Shown piece after piece: positions 18,895-28,137 of a stretch of DNA of 56,621 bases (position 1 is the stretch's first letter; each line of letters opens with the position of its first letter). Source of the stretch: Flavobacteriales bacterium. GTDB taxonomy: Bacteria; Bacteroidota; Bacteroidia; Flavobacteriales_F; PHOS-HE28. The translations under genes and the position numbers were made by a program. The stretch is taken from the NCBI GenBank assembly GCA_016788485.1, contig JAEUSV010000120.1, forward strand, positions 117,744-174,364, written 5' to 3'. The notes beneath the pieces are model-generated. The model saw only the letters and a program-made list of their open reading frames with translations, made no database searches and was not told the DNA's origin.

Positions 18895-21249
18895 ATGTCC
18901 TTCCGCTTCTTCGCGCTGCTCTTCCTGCTGCTTTTCCTGCTCTCGGGCAGGGTGTTCGCCCAGTCCAACACGCAGACCGTTCGTGGCACGGTGATCGATG
19001 CCGACACGCACCAGCCCGTGTTCGGCGCGGCCATCGCCGTGGTCAACAGTGCACCGACGCTTGCCGCCACCACCGACGACGAGGGTCGCTTCAGCATGTC
19101 CGGTGTGCCCACCGGGCGCGTCGATGTGCGTGTGCGGGCCATGGGTTACGCGGACCTGCTGATGCCGAACCTGCTCGTGGTCTCGGGCAAGGAGAGCGTG
19201 CTGCAGCTCACCCTCGAGCCTGCGGCCACCGAGATCAAGGCCCACGAGGTGACCAGCACGCGCGGGAAAGGGGAGCAGCGCAACGACATGGCCACGGTGA
19301 GCGCGCGCCGCATCAACGTGGAGGAGACCTCGCGCATCGCGGGTGGCATCAACGACCCCGCGCGCATGGTGAGCACCTTCCCCGGCGTGGCGGGCGACCC
19401 CACGGGCGACAACACCATCGTGGTGCGCGGCAACTCGCCCAAGGGCGTGCTGTGGAGGCTGGAGGGCGTGGAGATCCCGAACCCCAACCACTTCGCCGAC
19501 GATGGCAGCACTGGCGGACCGATCAACGTGCTCAACAGCGACATGATCGACAACTCCGACTTCTACACAGGGGCCTTCGCACCGGAGTATGGCAACGCGT
19601 ACAGCGCGGTGTTCGACATGCGGCTGCGCGACGGCAATGATGAGAAGCGCGAGTACACGCTGAAGGCCGGTGTGCTCGGCACCGACCTCACGGCGGAAGG
19701 GCCGATCAACGGCGTGGCCGGCGGCTCCTACCTCGCCAACTACCGCTATTCATCGCTCGCTCTCCTCGACAAGGCCGGCATCGTGGACTACCAGGGCGTG
19801 CCCAACTACACCGATGCCTCCTTCAAGGTGAAGGTGCCCACCGGGAAGCTCGGCACCTTCAGCCTGTTCGGCGTGGGTGGCAGGAGCGACATCGAGCAGG
19901 AGGACCGCGGGGTGACGGACGACACCCTGTTCGCGCGGTCGGACTTCGCCTCGCGCATGGGCGTGGTGGGCCTTACGCACACCCGCACCATCGGCGAGCG
20001 CAGCTACCTGTACAGCGTGGTGACGATGAGCGGCAACGGCAGCTCCACCGACTACGGCGAGGCTCCGGCACCCGGCGAGAGCGAGGTGGAGCAGCGCTTC
20101 CGGAACGACATGGCACGCTGGACCCTGCGATTCAGCAGCACGCTCAACACCAAGCTCAGCGCCGACCACAAGCTGCGTTCCGGCATCATCGTCTCATCGG
20201 AGCGCTATCGGCTTTCGGGTGCCTCGTGGGATCCCTCGCTCGGTCGCATGGTCACGGAACTGGGCTCCTCCGGTGATGCCGCCACGGTGCAGGCCTTCAG
20301 CAGCTGGAAGTGGCGGTGGAGCGAGCGCTGGTCGATGACGAGCGGCGTGCACCTGCTGCACTACACGTTGAACCACGCCACGGCGGTGGAGCCGCGCGCG
20401 GCGGTGCGCTGGCAGCAACGGCCAGACCAGGCCTTCACGCTCGGGCTCGGCCTGCATTCGCGCACCGAGTCCATCATGACCTACCAGGTGGAGGTGCCCG
20501 ATGCGCAGGGCACCCTTGTCCGCCCCAACCAGGACCTGGGCCTCACCCGTGCCGCGCATGCGGTGGTGGGCTACGAACGCATGCTCGCCGAGGACCTGCA
20601 GCTGAAGGCGGAGGCGTATTGCCAGCACCAGTTCGATGTGCCGGTGGAGAACGACCCGCATAGCGCGTTCAGCCTCGGCAACATGTCAGGGTGGTACACC
20701 ACCAAGGCGCTGGTGAACCGCGGCGTGGGCCGCACCTACGGCATCGAAGGCTCGCTGGAGAAGTTCTTCACCCACGGTTACCACTTCATGGTCACCGCCT
20801 CGCTGTGCGATGCGAAGTACCGGCCGCTCGATGGCTCCTGGTACAACGCGCGCTACAACATGGGCGTGGTGGCCAATGCGCTGGTCGGCCGGGAGTGGAA
20901 GCTGGGACCTGCTGGCAAGGACCGCACGCTGCTCACCGGCTTCCGGTACTCGGTGATCGGCGGTCAGTACAGCACGCCCATCGACCTGCAGGCGAGCATT
21001 GCGGCGGGCGAGCAGAAGGAGATGGGCACGCCCTGGAGCGTGAAGGGGGCCGCTGTCCACAAGCTGGACCTGGTGGTGTCGTACCGCGTGGGCCGACCGA
21101 AGGTGACGCACGAGGTGAAGGCCGATGTGCAGAACGTGCTCAATGCACAGACCGCCGTGTACCACTACTACGACGATCGCACGCAGACCATCAAGAGCGT
21201 GCCGCAGCTCGCCATGCTGCCGGTGCTGCAGTACACGCTGCGGTTCTGA
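18895..21249 (+). CDS. TonB-dependent receptor-like outer-membrane protein
   Basis: 784 residues. Signal peptide MSFRFFALLFLLLFLLSGRVFA; residues 30-115 form a carboxypeptidase-regulatory-like domain (GTVIDADTHQPVFGAAIAVV); a plug domain follows with VVRGNSPKGVLWRLEGVEI-NPNHF and STGGPINVLNSDMID; the remainder is a large beta-barrel ending VLQYTLRF. It has no STN domain of its own; that domain is on the preceding protein. Substrate unknown. ATG 18895 is used because the earlier in-frame TTG (18865) lies inside the ECF-type promoter. Expression is probably under the sigma factor at 15274. Confidence 0.85.
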   Translation: MSFRFFALLFLLLFLLSGRVFAQSNTQTVRGTVIDADTHQPVFGAAIAVVNSAPTLAATTDDEGRFSMSGVPTGRVDVRVRAMGYADLLMPNLLVVSGKESVLQLTLEPAATEIKAHEVTSTRGKGEQRNDMATVSARRINVEETSRIAGGINDPARMVSTFPGVAGDPTGDNTIVVRGNSPKGVLWRLEGVEIPNPNHFADDGSTGGPINVLNSDMIDNSDFYTGAFAPEYGNAYSAVFDMRLRDGNDEKREYTLKAGVLGTDLTAEGPINGVAGGSYLANYRYSSLALLDKAGIVDYQGVPNYTDASFKVKVPTGKLGTFSLFGVGGRSDIEQEDRGVTDDTLFARSDFASRMGVVGLTHTRTIGERSYLYSVVTMSGNGSSTDYGEAPAPGESEVEQRFRNDMARWTLRFSSTLNTKLSADHKLRSGIIVSSERYRLSGASWDPSLGRMVTELGSSGDAATVQAFSSWKWRWSERWSMTSGVHLLHYTLNHATAVEPRAAVRWQQRPDQAFTLGLGLHSRTESIMTYQVEVPDAQGTLVRPNQDLGLTRAAHAVVGYERMLAEDLQLKAEAYCQHQFDVPVENDPHSAFSLGNMSGWYTTKALVNRGVGRTYGIEGSLEKFFTHGYHFMVTASLCDAKYRPLDGSWYNARYNMGVVANALVGREWKLGPAGKDRTLLTGFRYSVIGGQYSTPIDLQASIAAGEQKEMGTPWSVKGAAVHKLDLVVSYRVGRPKVTHEVKADVQNVLNAQTAVYHYYDDRTQTIKSVPQLAMLPVLQYTLRF

Positions 21250-21285
21250 GCCGGTATGGCGCGGGGCCTTAACTTCAGGCCTCCG

Positions 21286-24200
21286 ATGCGTCAATTTCTG
21301 GCACTGCTCGCACTTTGGTCCGGCTCCATCGCCCAGGGTCAGTATTGGGCCCGGACCATTGGTGGTCTTGGCAGCGACCGTGTGATCGATGTCGTCACGG
21401 ATGCGGGTGGGTCCATCTATGCCTGTGGTGAGTTCAGCAACGTGATGACCATCGGCAACCTGACGGTCACTTCCGCAGGAGGCACCGACGCCTTCGTGGT
21501 AAAGCTGAACGCGAGTGGTTCTCCTCTGTGGCTGGTGCGGGGCGGTGGGGGCCAGGCTGATCGGGCCGTTTCATTGAGCGTTCGGAACGGAGCAGTGGCG
21601 GTCACAGGCCACTACGCCGGGCAAGCGGACCTCTTCGGCACGGTGAGCCAATCGCAGGCCGGCACGGAGGATCTTTTCATCGCACTGCTGGACGCGAGCT
21701 CGGGGGGCGCGCAGTGGGTCCGTAGCGCGGGAAGTGCGCTTTCGAGCGATCGCAGCAGGAGCGTGGACATCGGCGCGGCCGGCGAAGTGATGGTCACCGG
21801 TTCGTTCAAGGGCGATGCGGATTTCAGCGGCACCATCGTATCGAGCACGATCGATCCGCTCACGCTGTTGCCCGGGAATGATGTGTTCATCGCATCGTAT
21901 GCCGGCAGTGGAACGCTCAACTGGTTGAAGCAGGCGGTATCGACCGCGGATGATGAAGGTGTGGCACTGGTCGCACGTCCGGGTGGAGGGGCCTTCGTGG
22001 CCGGACAGTACAGCGGTACCATCGCCTTCGACCTTGTCCATCCGGGAGGCTTGCTGAACGGATCCTTCTGGGTGGCGCTCGACGGCAACGGCGCCGAACA
22101 GGCGTTCCGTTCGTTCGGTGGACCCAGCTACAATCAGGTGCGCGACATGGCCCTGGCCTCCAGCGGTGAGCTTCTGCTCGTGGGCGAACTGCAAGGAACG
22201 ATGAGCTGGTCCGATCCGGTTCCGGTGAACATCTCCGCCACCCAGGCCAACGCCGTCCATGTCCTGCGCGTGGCCCAGTCCGGCACGTTGTCGGCCCACG
22301 CATTGCTTGGTTCGGGCGATGTGGTCCGTGTGGATGCCGTACGCGAGTGGAACGGCACGGTGAGCATCATTGGCGAGTTCAGGTGCCACTTCACGGATAT
22401 GGCCAATACCTATGGCGATGGGGTGTTCATGTCGATCGGCGAGGAGGACCTGTACGTGGCCGGTTTCGCGCTGACCACCTTGAACATGACCTTCGCCCAG
22501 CAGTTCGGCGGCCGGGGACCCGACCACGCCGGCGGACTGGCGTTGTTGCCAGGAGGTGAGCGGGTCTTCGGGGGGGCCATGGGGGAAGGCCTCGTGATCC
22601 CTGCGAACGGTACGGTATGGCCTGGCACGGATGCCTGCAACGGTGCCGACGTGCCGGGCACCACCTATTGCAGCGACCCGGACTATGGATCCTACAACAC
22701 CATCACACCCATCGCCTCCGGTGATGGATTCCTGACGCGTGGTGTGGTGCCCTCGCGGCAACCCTTCGACATTTGGCATCGCCAGGGTTCGGCGCCGTGC
22801 TCGCGCACACGTGCCCCGTTGTGCCTGTGGGCTTCACCGGATGCGCCGCCAGCGTGCTCCCCGGATGCGATCACACGCTGTGGCGACACCTGGTTGAACC
22901 TGTTGGACAACGACCAGCAGATCATGGCCTGGAGCCTGAGCCCCGGATGCATGGCCGGTCCTGAACTTCAGTTCTCTTGGTCGGATGGGGCCATCGGTCC
23001 TTCGACATTGGTCAGCACCACCGGTCCGGTCTCCGCTTCGGTAACCACAACGGACCAGTGCTTCTCCTGGTCCGATCAGGTCGATGTGACCATCCTGCCT
23101 CGACCGATGGCGTATATGACGGATGGAGCGGGCCAGAACGTGCAGGCGCTGGATGGTACGGGCGCGCTAACGGTGCAGGTGTGCAACGATTCGGTGATGA
23201 TGTGGTACGCCGGGGCTGATCCAGACCTGTTGGTGGTATGGGTCGATGCGGTCGGCGACAGCCTCTACAGCGACAGCATCATTGCGACGTTGCCCGGGCC
23301 GTACAGCTTGTATGTGGCTAGTGCCAATGGTTGCAGCGATACCACGCAGGTGGACGTGTCCTTTCTCGCGCCCCAGCCGCTTCCTCCGATCACGGGAGCG
23401 GACCTCGTGCTCCTGGACGCCTTGGGTGGTCCGCTCGATGGGGATACACTGCCAGGATGCGGTGGATCCCTCACCGCCTATGGACAGGTACAGGCCTCTT
23501 GGTACATCAACGGGGTGCCGGCAACGTTGCCTGCCGGCATCATCACTTCGTATACCACGAACGGCAGCGTGCCTTACATGGATGTGAGCGCCGGTCAGCC
23601 CATGGAGTGGTTCGGGTCATTCACCAACGGCTCCGGGTGGTACGCCCTTTCCTTTTCGGTGCATGTGCATTGGCCGCTCTGTTCGGACACGGTGTCGTTC
23701 ACGATAACGGACAGTGTTTACGTTGCCCTGGGCATGGCACCGGTGATGGCTGGTGATCCACAAGTCGGTCTTTGCCCTGGAGGTACGGCCGCCCTGCCGC
23801 TTGTATGCAGTGGATGCGATTCCATCCAATGGACCGGTGCGGGGATCGTGGGCGTATCCGCCGCTGGCGATACGGCCTGGGTGGATGCGCCGGGCGCGTA
23901 CGTGGTGACGGCCTGGTCGCTCGCGAACGGATACCCCTGCCCGTCCAACTACCAGTTCTTCGTGACGAACGCGGTCGCACCACCGCTGTTCTCGCTGCCA
24001 TTGGATGGCATCATCTGTCCGGGCGACAGCGCACTGTTGTACACGACCCAGACGGCCGCGGACTATGCCTGGACAGGGCCCGATGGTCCCGTCAACGTGA
24101 ACGATGATTCGGTCCGGGTCTCCACCTTGGGCGAGTACTTCCTGACGGTCACCTTGCCCGATGGCTGTGTGTTGTCCGCTGGGCCGATCGAACTTACCGC

Positions 24201-25398
24201 GTTCGGAGCGCCCTCCATCCAGTATCAACCTGCCGCGGCGATCTGTGAGCCAGGTCAGCAGGTCAGCATCACGGTGATCGCCGATCCACAGGCAACGATC
24301 ACATGGCAGACCCCATTGAGCGGGAACGGTCCGGTGCAGATCGTGAATGCTCCCGGGTCCTATATCTGTCAGGTATTGAGCTGCGGAACGACCTACAATC
24401 TGTTCGCATCGGTCTCGGGTCCGCTCGTGAGCGCTGCGCTTGTGGATCCGGGCCCATTCGCGATATGCCCCGGTGATACGGTATGGCTTCAGGCCATGCA
24501 GGGCCAAGATGCCTACCTGTGGATCCCGCAGAACATTCCCGGCCCGGTGCTTCCTGTGAGCACGTCGGGTGCCTATGCCTGTATCGCCTTCGATCAGTTC
24601 GGATGTGCGGACACCACGGCGATCGCGGTGGTCGATGTTCTCGCGTTCACTGAGCCCCTGGTAGCGCAAGGCGCACAGGCCTGCGAAGGTGATGACGTGT
24701 TGCTGACCGCCACGGGCTCTGGCTACTTGCAGTGGACGATGGACACGCCGAATGGTCCTGTTCTCGGCACGGGAGGCCAGCTTACCGTTCAAGCGGTGGA
24801 GGTCGGTGCGCAGTTCTGGGTGGTGCAAGAGGAAGGCGGATGCACATCGGAGCCTGAACTAGTTCCGATCACGGTTTGGAGCGTGCCGGAACCACCCGTT
24901 CTGTCCATTCCTGACACGGTATGTGCGGGAACTCCGGTGTGGGTCGCAGCACAGGTCATCGGTCCAGGTGTCCTTCATTGGTCCATCGCAGGTGGTTCCG
25001 TGGTCCAGGAGGGGGCGTTGCAGGTGGTCGCTACGGAACAAGCGATGCCGGTGATGGCCTGGCTCGAAGCGAACGGTTGCTCGTCGGATACCGCGCTGGT
25101 CCTCGTTCAAGGTGTGGCGTGCACCCTGTTCGTGCCCAATGTGTTCAGCCCCAATGGCGATGGCAAGAACGATACGTTCGTCATCGAGCACTCGTCAGGG
25201 GGCTTTCTGATCCTGCGCATCCGCGATCGGTGGGGGCTGCCGGTGGCAGAGCTCTCCGGACCCTCGCTGGCTTGGGACGGCCGCACCATGCCCGGCGGAC
25301 TTCCGGTGCCGGAGGGCGTCTATTTCTATGTGCTGGACGTGGCCCAGGCGGATGGCACCATGCAACGGCGCACTGGCACCGTTCAGTTGCTCCGTTGA
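21286..25398 (+). CDS. Large secreted protein with gliding-motility-type (CHU_C) C-terminus
   Basis: 1370 residues. Signal peptide MRQFLALLALWSGSIAQG. The first 430 residues contain repeats of the kind DAFVVKLNASGSPLWLVRGGG, a beta-propeller-like (SBBP) pattern. Residues 500-1270 look like Ig-/PKD-type beta domains with paired cysteines (CPGDSALLYT, CPGDTVWLQA, CAGTPVWVAA). The tail begins PNVFSPNGDGKNDTFVI and ends with G-YFYVLDV, the CHU_C type B sorting domain of the type IX secretion system. ATG 21286 is chosen over 21256 because the signal peptide begins there and TAACTTCA stands 9 bases before it. Base use is slightly less GC-rich than its neighbours. Confidence 0.88.
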   Translation: MRQFLALLALWSGSIAQGQYWARTIGGLGSDRVIDVVTDAGGSIYACGEFSNVMTIGNLTVTSAGGTDAFVVKLNASGSPLWLVRGGGGQADRAVSLSVRNGAVAVTGHYAGQADLFGTVSQSQAGTEDLFIALLDASSGGAQWVRSAGSALSSDRSRSVDIGAAGEVMVTGSFKGDADFSGTIVSSTIDPLTLLPGNDVFIASYAGSGTLNWLKQAVSTADDEGVALVARPGGGAFVAGQYSGTIAFDLVHPGGLLNGSFWVALDGNGAEQAFRSFGGPSYNQVRDMALASSGELLLVGELQGTMSWSDPVPVNISATQANAVHVLRVAQSGTLSAHALLGSGDVVRVDAVREWNGTVSIIGEFRCHFTDMANTYGDGVFMSIGEEDLYVAGFALTTLNMTFAQQFGGRGPDHAGGLALLPGGERVFGGAMGEGLVIPANGTVWPGTDACNGADVPGTTYCSDPDYGSYNTITPIASGDGFLTRGVVPSRQPFDIWHRQGSAPCSRTRAPLCLWASPDAPPACSPDAITRCGDTWLNLLDNDQQIMAWSLSPGCMAGPELQFSWSDGAIGPSTLVSTTGPVSASVTTTDQCFSWSDQVDVTILPRPMAYMTDGAGQNVQALDGTGALTVQVCNDSVMMWYAGADPDLLVVWVDAVGDSLYSDSIIATLPGPYSLYVASANGCSDTTQVDVSFLAPQPLPPITGADLVLLDALGGPLDGDTLPGCGGSLTAYGQVQASWYINGVPATLPAGIITSYTTNGSVPYMDVSAGQPMEWFGSFTNGSGWYALSFSVHVHWPLCSDTVSFTITDSVYVALGMAPVMAGDPQVGLCPGGTAALPLVCSGCDSIQWTGAGIVGVSAAGDTAWVDAPGAYVVTAWSLANGYPCPSNYQFFVTNAVAPPLFSLPLDGIICPGDSALLYTTQTAADYAWTGPDGPVNVNDDSVRVSTLGEYFLTVTLPDGCVLSAGPIELTAFGAPSIQYQPAAAICEPGQQVSITVIADPQATITWQTPLSGNGPVQIVNAPGSYICQVLSCGTTYNLFASVSGPLVSAALVDPGPFAICPGDTVWLQAMQGQDAYLWIPQNIPGPVLPVSTSGAYACIAFDQFGCADTTAIAVVDVLAFTEPLVAQGAQACEGDDVLLTATGSGYLQWTMDTPNGPVLGTGGQLTVQAVEVGAQFWVVQEEGGCTSEPELVPITVWSVPEPPVLSIPDTVCAGTPVWVAAQVIGPGVLHWSIAGGSVVQEGALQVVATEQAMPVMAWLEANGCSSDTALVLVQGVACTLFVPNVFSPNGDGKNDTFVIEHSSGGFLILRIRDRWGLPVAELSGPSLAWDGRTMPGGLPVPEGVYFYVLDVAQADGTMQRRTGTVQLLR

Positions 25399-25404
25399 GG
25401 GGGG

Positions 25405-26166
25405 CTACGCCACCCGCTTCACCAGCCGCAGCTTGTGCGTATAGCGCTTCTCCTCGCTGTTGAAGATGCCCTGTTGGTCGAGCGTGTCGATGCGCACGCG
25501 GCCGCTGGCGTGCACGATGCGGCGGTCGCTGAGCACGATGCCCACGTGGATGATGCGCCCTTCGTCGTTGTCGAAGAAGGCCAGGTCCCCTGGCTCCGCC
25601 AGTTCCACGAACTCCACGGGGTCGCCCTCTTCGGCCTGCTGGTAGGCATCGCGCGGCAGGTAGATGCCCATGAACATGAAGAGGGCCTGCGTGAAGCCGC
25701 TGCAGTCCACGCCCCACGGCGTGCGTCCGCCCCAGAGGTAGGGCGCTCCGAGGAAGGGGTGCATGTAGGTCTCCACCAGTTCCCCGCGATCGCCGCTGCC
25801 GTCGAGGGTGTTGGTCACGGCGTTGACGGGCACACGGCGCCCCTGGAAGAGGATGCTGCCGTTGGTGTAGAAGGGGAGCACCGCGCCGTAGGGCAGCATC
25901 ACCTGCCGTTCACCGAGGTCGACGATGGAGGTGTTGTCGATCACCCGCAGGTCGGGCTCGGTGTTGGGCGTGTCGCAGGGGAGGAACTGCTTGTTGTCCA
26001 CCCAGCCCTCGTACCCGTCGTGGTCGAAGCACAGGCGGCTCCACTTTTCGGAGCTTTCGAGCACCTCGGCCGTTTCACCGAAGAGCCATTGGGTCACCAT
26101 CTCGGCGCGGTCGCTCGGGTCCTTGCGCACCGGTACGATGGAGAGGGGGCAGATGACGGAGGCCAT
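25405..26166 (-). CDS. SH3/NlpC-P60 (C40) cell-wall peptidase
   Basis: 253 residues, likely a peptidoglycan endopeptidase cutting stem peptides. Residues 1-70 form a bacterial SH3 module (PVRKDPSDRAEMVTQWLFGE, WSRLCFDHDGYEGWV), a second SH3-like stretch follows, and the NlpC/P60 domain covers about 130-250: GVDCSGF carries the catalytic cysteine, HVGIVL the histidine and VHASG the third polar residue. No signal peptide is visible, so export, if it happens, is not by a classical leader; this is common in the Bacteroidota members of this family. Ends seven bases from the preceding gene's stop, convergent. Confidence 0.9.
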   Translation of the reverse strand: MASVICPLSIVPVRKDPSDRAEMVTQWLFGETAEVLESSEKWSRLCFDHDGYEGWVDNKQFLPCDTPNTEPDLRVIDNTSIVDLGERQVMLPYGAVLPFYTNGSILFQGRRVPVNAVTNTLDGSGDRGELVETYMHPFLGAPYLWGGRTPWGVDCSGFTQALFMFMGIYLPRDAYQQAEEGDPVEFVELAEPGDLAFFDNDEGRIIHVGIVLSDRRIVHASGRVRIDTLDQQGIFNSEEKRYTHKLRLVKRVA

Positions 26167-26169
26167 GGG

Positions 26170-26246
26170 CGTTGCGTGTTGGGTTATTGCGCCTTACGTG
26201 TTGGGGCGTCTTCAGCGCGCAACACGTAACGCCCCAACACGCAACG
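26170..26246. repeat. Palindromic repeat with mutually exclusive hairpins
   Basis: CGTTGCGTGTTGGG (26170-26183) pairs with 26233-26246; CGTGTTGGGGCGT (26197-26209) pairs with 26229-26241; TTACGTGTTG (26194-26203) pairs with 26220-26229. The second and first pairings share the right arm and cannot form together. It fills the gap between thiolase and the C40 peptidase gene. No U-run follows on the minus strand. Confidence 0.7.
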
Positions 26247-26258
26247 TGGGCCCGGAGG

Positions 26259-27437
26259 TCAGAGCGCCTCGATCACCATCGCGCTCGCACCGCCGCCACC
26301 GTTGCAGATGCCGGCGCCGCCGTATTTCGCACCGTTCTGGCGCAGCACGTTCACGAGCGTCACGATGATGCGGGCACCGCTGCAGCCGAGCGGGTGGCCC
26401 AGGCTCACCGCGCCGCCGTTCACGTTCACCTTGGCGGGGTCGAGCCCCATGAGCTTGGTGTTGGCGATGCCCACCACGCTGAAGGCCTCGTTCAGTTCCA
26501 CGTACTGCAGGTCGCTCATCTTCAGGCCGGCCTTCTCCACCGCACGGGGCAGGGCCTTGGCGGGGGTGGTGGTGAACCACTCCGGGGCCTGCTCGGCGTC
26601 GGCGTAGCTGAGGATGCGGGCGAGGGGCTTCAGGCCGAGGGCCTTGGCCTTGTCGGCGCTCATGAGCACAAGAGCGGCCGCACCGTCATTGATGGTGCTG
26701 GCGTTGGCCGCGGTCACCGTGCCGTCCTTGGTGAACACCGGCTTCAGCGCGGGCAGCTTCTCGAAGCTCACGTTCTTGTACTCCTCGTCCTCGCTCACCA
26801 CCACGTCGCCCTTGCGGGTCTTCACGGTCACAGGCACCACTTCGTCCTTGAACTTGCCGGCGGCCCAGGCGGCGGCGCTGCGCTTGTAGCTTTCGATGGC
26901 GAAAGCGTCCTGTTCTTCGCGGCTGATGCCATGCTCCTTGGCCGTGTTGTCCGCGCTCACGCCCATCGCGGTCTGGTGGTACACGTCGGTGAGGCCGTCC
27001 TTCACGATGCCATCGATGAGCTGGCCGTGGCCGTAGCGGTAGCCATAGCGGGCCTTTTCTACATAATAGGGGGTCTGGCTCATGCTCTCCATGCCGCCGG
27101 CCACCACGATGTCGGCGTCTCCGAGCAGGATGTCCTGGGCGGCCATCATGATGGCCTTCATGCCGCTGGCGCACACCTTGTTCACGGTGGTGCAGGCCAC
27201 CTCGTTGGGAAGGCCGGCGAAGCGGGCGGCCTGGCGGGCGGGTGCCTGGCCCAGGTTGGCCTGGAGCACGCTGCCCATGATCACCTCGCTCACGTCCTCG
27301 GGCTTGATCCCCGCCTTTTCCACCGCGGCCTTCACGGCGGTGGCGCCGAGCTGGGTGGCGGGTACGTCGGCCAGGCTGCCGCCGAAGCTGCCGATGGGGG
27401 TGCGCACTGCGGAAACGATCACGACTTCACGGGCCAT
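26259..27437 (-). CDS. Acetyl-CoA C-acetyltransferase (thiolase)
   Basis: 392 residues. Condenses or cleaves acyl-CoA and acetyl-CoA; the size and sequence fit the biosynthetic-type acetyl-CoA acetyltransferase (AtoB/PhaA group), but a role in fatty-acid or amino-acid breakdown is equally possible. The nucleophilic cysteine is C89 in [11 protein letters not shown]; the general-base region [11 protein letters not shown] and the C-terminal [14 protein letters not shown] with the second cysteine are intact, as is the NEAFSV motif. A TACATTTG box lies 35 bases before the ATG. Single gene; no CoA-transferase or dehydrogenase is adjacent. Confidence 0.95.
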   Translation of the reverse strand: MAREVVIVSAVRTPIGSFGGSLADVPATQLGATAVKAAVEKAGIKPEDVSEVIMGSVLQANLGQAPARQAARFAGLPNEVACTTVNKVCASGMKAIMMAAQDILLGDADIVVAGGMESMSQTPYYVEKARYGYRYGHGQLIDGIVKDGLTDVYHQTAMGVSADNTAKEHGISREEQDAFAIESYKRSAAAWAAGKFKDEVVPVTVKTRKGDVVVSEDEEYKNVSFEKLPALKPVFTKDGTVTAANASTINDGAAALVLMSADKAKALGLKPLARILSYADAEQAPEWFTTTPAKALPRAVEKAGLKMSDLQYVELNEAFSVVGIANTKLMGLDPAKVNVNGGAVSLGHPLGCSGARIIVTLVNVLRQNGAKYGGAGICNGGGGASAMVIEAL

Positions 27438-27471
27438 GGGATGGGGGATGGGTTCGTTTTTCGGAGGGATG

Positions 27472-27479
27472 CAAATGTA
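27472..27479 (-). promoter_or_regulatory. -7 box of the thiolase gene
   Basis: TACATTTG on the minus strand, 34 bases before the ATG. Divergent from the tRNA-Ser box 26 bases away. Confidence 0.6.
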
Positions 27480-27504
27480 GCCGATGAGAAGTGCAGCATC
27501 CTCC

Positions 27505-27512
27505 TATATTTG
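27505..27512 (+). promoter_or_regulatory. -7 box of tRNA-Ser
   Basis: TATATTTG, a full TAnnTTTG match, 28 bases before the first base of tRNA-Ser. A start about 7 bases on would leave a short 5' leader for RNase P. Confidence 0.55.
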
Positions 27513-27540
27513 CCGCCCGTTCGACCGTGAGCGGACACCT

Positions 27541-27631
<91 letters not shown>

Positions 27632-27641
27632 AGAAAAGGAA

Positions 27642-27664
27642 AAGCCCCTGTAACACAGGGGCTT
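27642..27664 (+). terminator. Terminator after tRNA-Ser
   Basis: Inverted repeat AAGCCCCTG, loop TAACA, CAGGGGCTT, followed by CCTACATTTT. Confidence 0.75.
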
Positions 27665-27962
27665 CCTACATTTTGCTGGGTCTGGAGCGTGTTCACACGC
27701 TCTCCGCAAAGAAGCCTGCGAAAGGCTCTGAAAGCCGCGTCATTACTGTGTTTCCTGCGTTCCATACATGGGGCAGCATCGGGGCACCATCTGCCCCGGG
27801 GCAGCATGCGCATTGGGTGTTTCTCCAGCATTCACGCGGGTTGCCGTGTGGGTGTGCGGAGAGGAGGGAGCTTTCCGACCCCGAGCAAGGACATGTGCCC
27901 ACAGGAACCACGCGTTCAGCGGCGCATCAACAGCCCATGCCGTCCACCCGCTTCCAGCGCAC
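27665..27962. other. About 300 bases without a recognisable gene
   Basis: Open frames exist on both strands, but none has a credible start, domain or family-like composition. I see no RNA gene or repeat here beyond short GC-rich inverted pairs. The stretch ends at the tRNA-Pro promoter box. Confidence 0.5.
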
Positions 27963-27970
27963 TACATTCG
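27963..27970 (+). promoter_or_regulatory. -7 box of the first tRNA-Pro
   Basis: TACATTCG, 18 bases before the tRNA. No comparable box stands before the second tRNA-Pro copy at 33315, which suggests this copy is the one with the native promoter. Confidence 0.5.
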
Positions 27971-27988
27971 CCGCGCCTTCGGGCCGTT

Positions 27989-28063
27989 CGGGGTGTAGCG
28001 CAGCCCGGTTAGCGCACCTGGTTTGGGACCAGGGGGTCGTGTGTTCGAATCACACCACCCCGA
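27989..28063 (+). tRNA. tRNA-Pro (anticodon TGG), left copy
   Basis: 75 bases, acceptor stem CGGGGTG/CACCCCG, anticodon arm CCTGG-TTTGGGA-CCAGG (anticodon TGG), T-arm GTGTG-TTCGAAT-CACAC. Discriminator A, no encoded CCA. Identical to the copy at 33315. Confidence 0.95.
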
Positions 28064-28070
28064 CGAGTGA

Positions 28071-28102
28071 AGAGCTCCTGCAGCAACTGCAGGGGCTCTT
28101 TG
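28071..28102 (+). terminator. Terminator after the left tRNA-Pro
   Basis: Imperfect inverted repeat AGAGCTCCTGCAG, loop CAA, CTGCAGGGGCTCT, followed by TTGTG. Its CTCCTGCAG...CTGCAGG core reappears at 32991-33010. Confidence 0.65.
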
Positions 28103-28137
28103 TGTTCTCACCCCGTTCATTCCCATCATAGCCGAAC

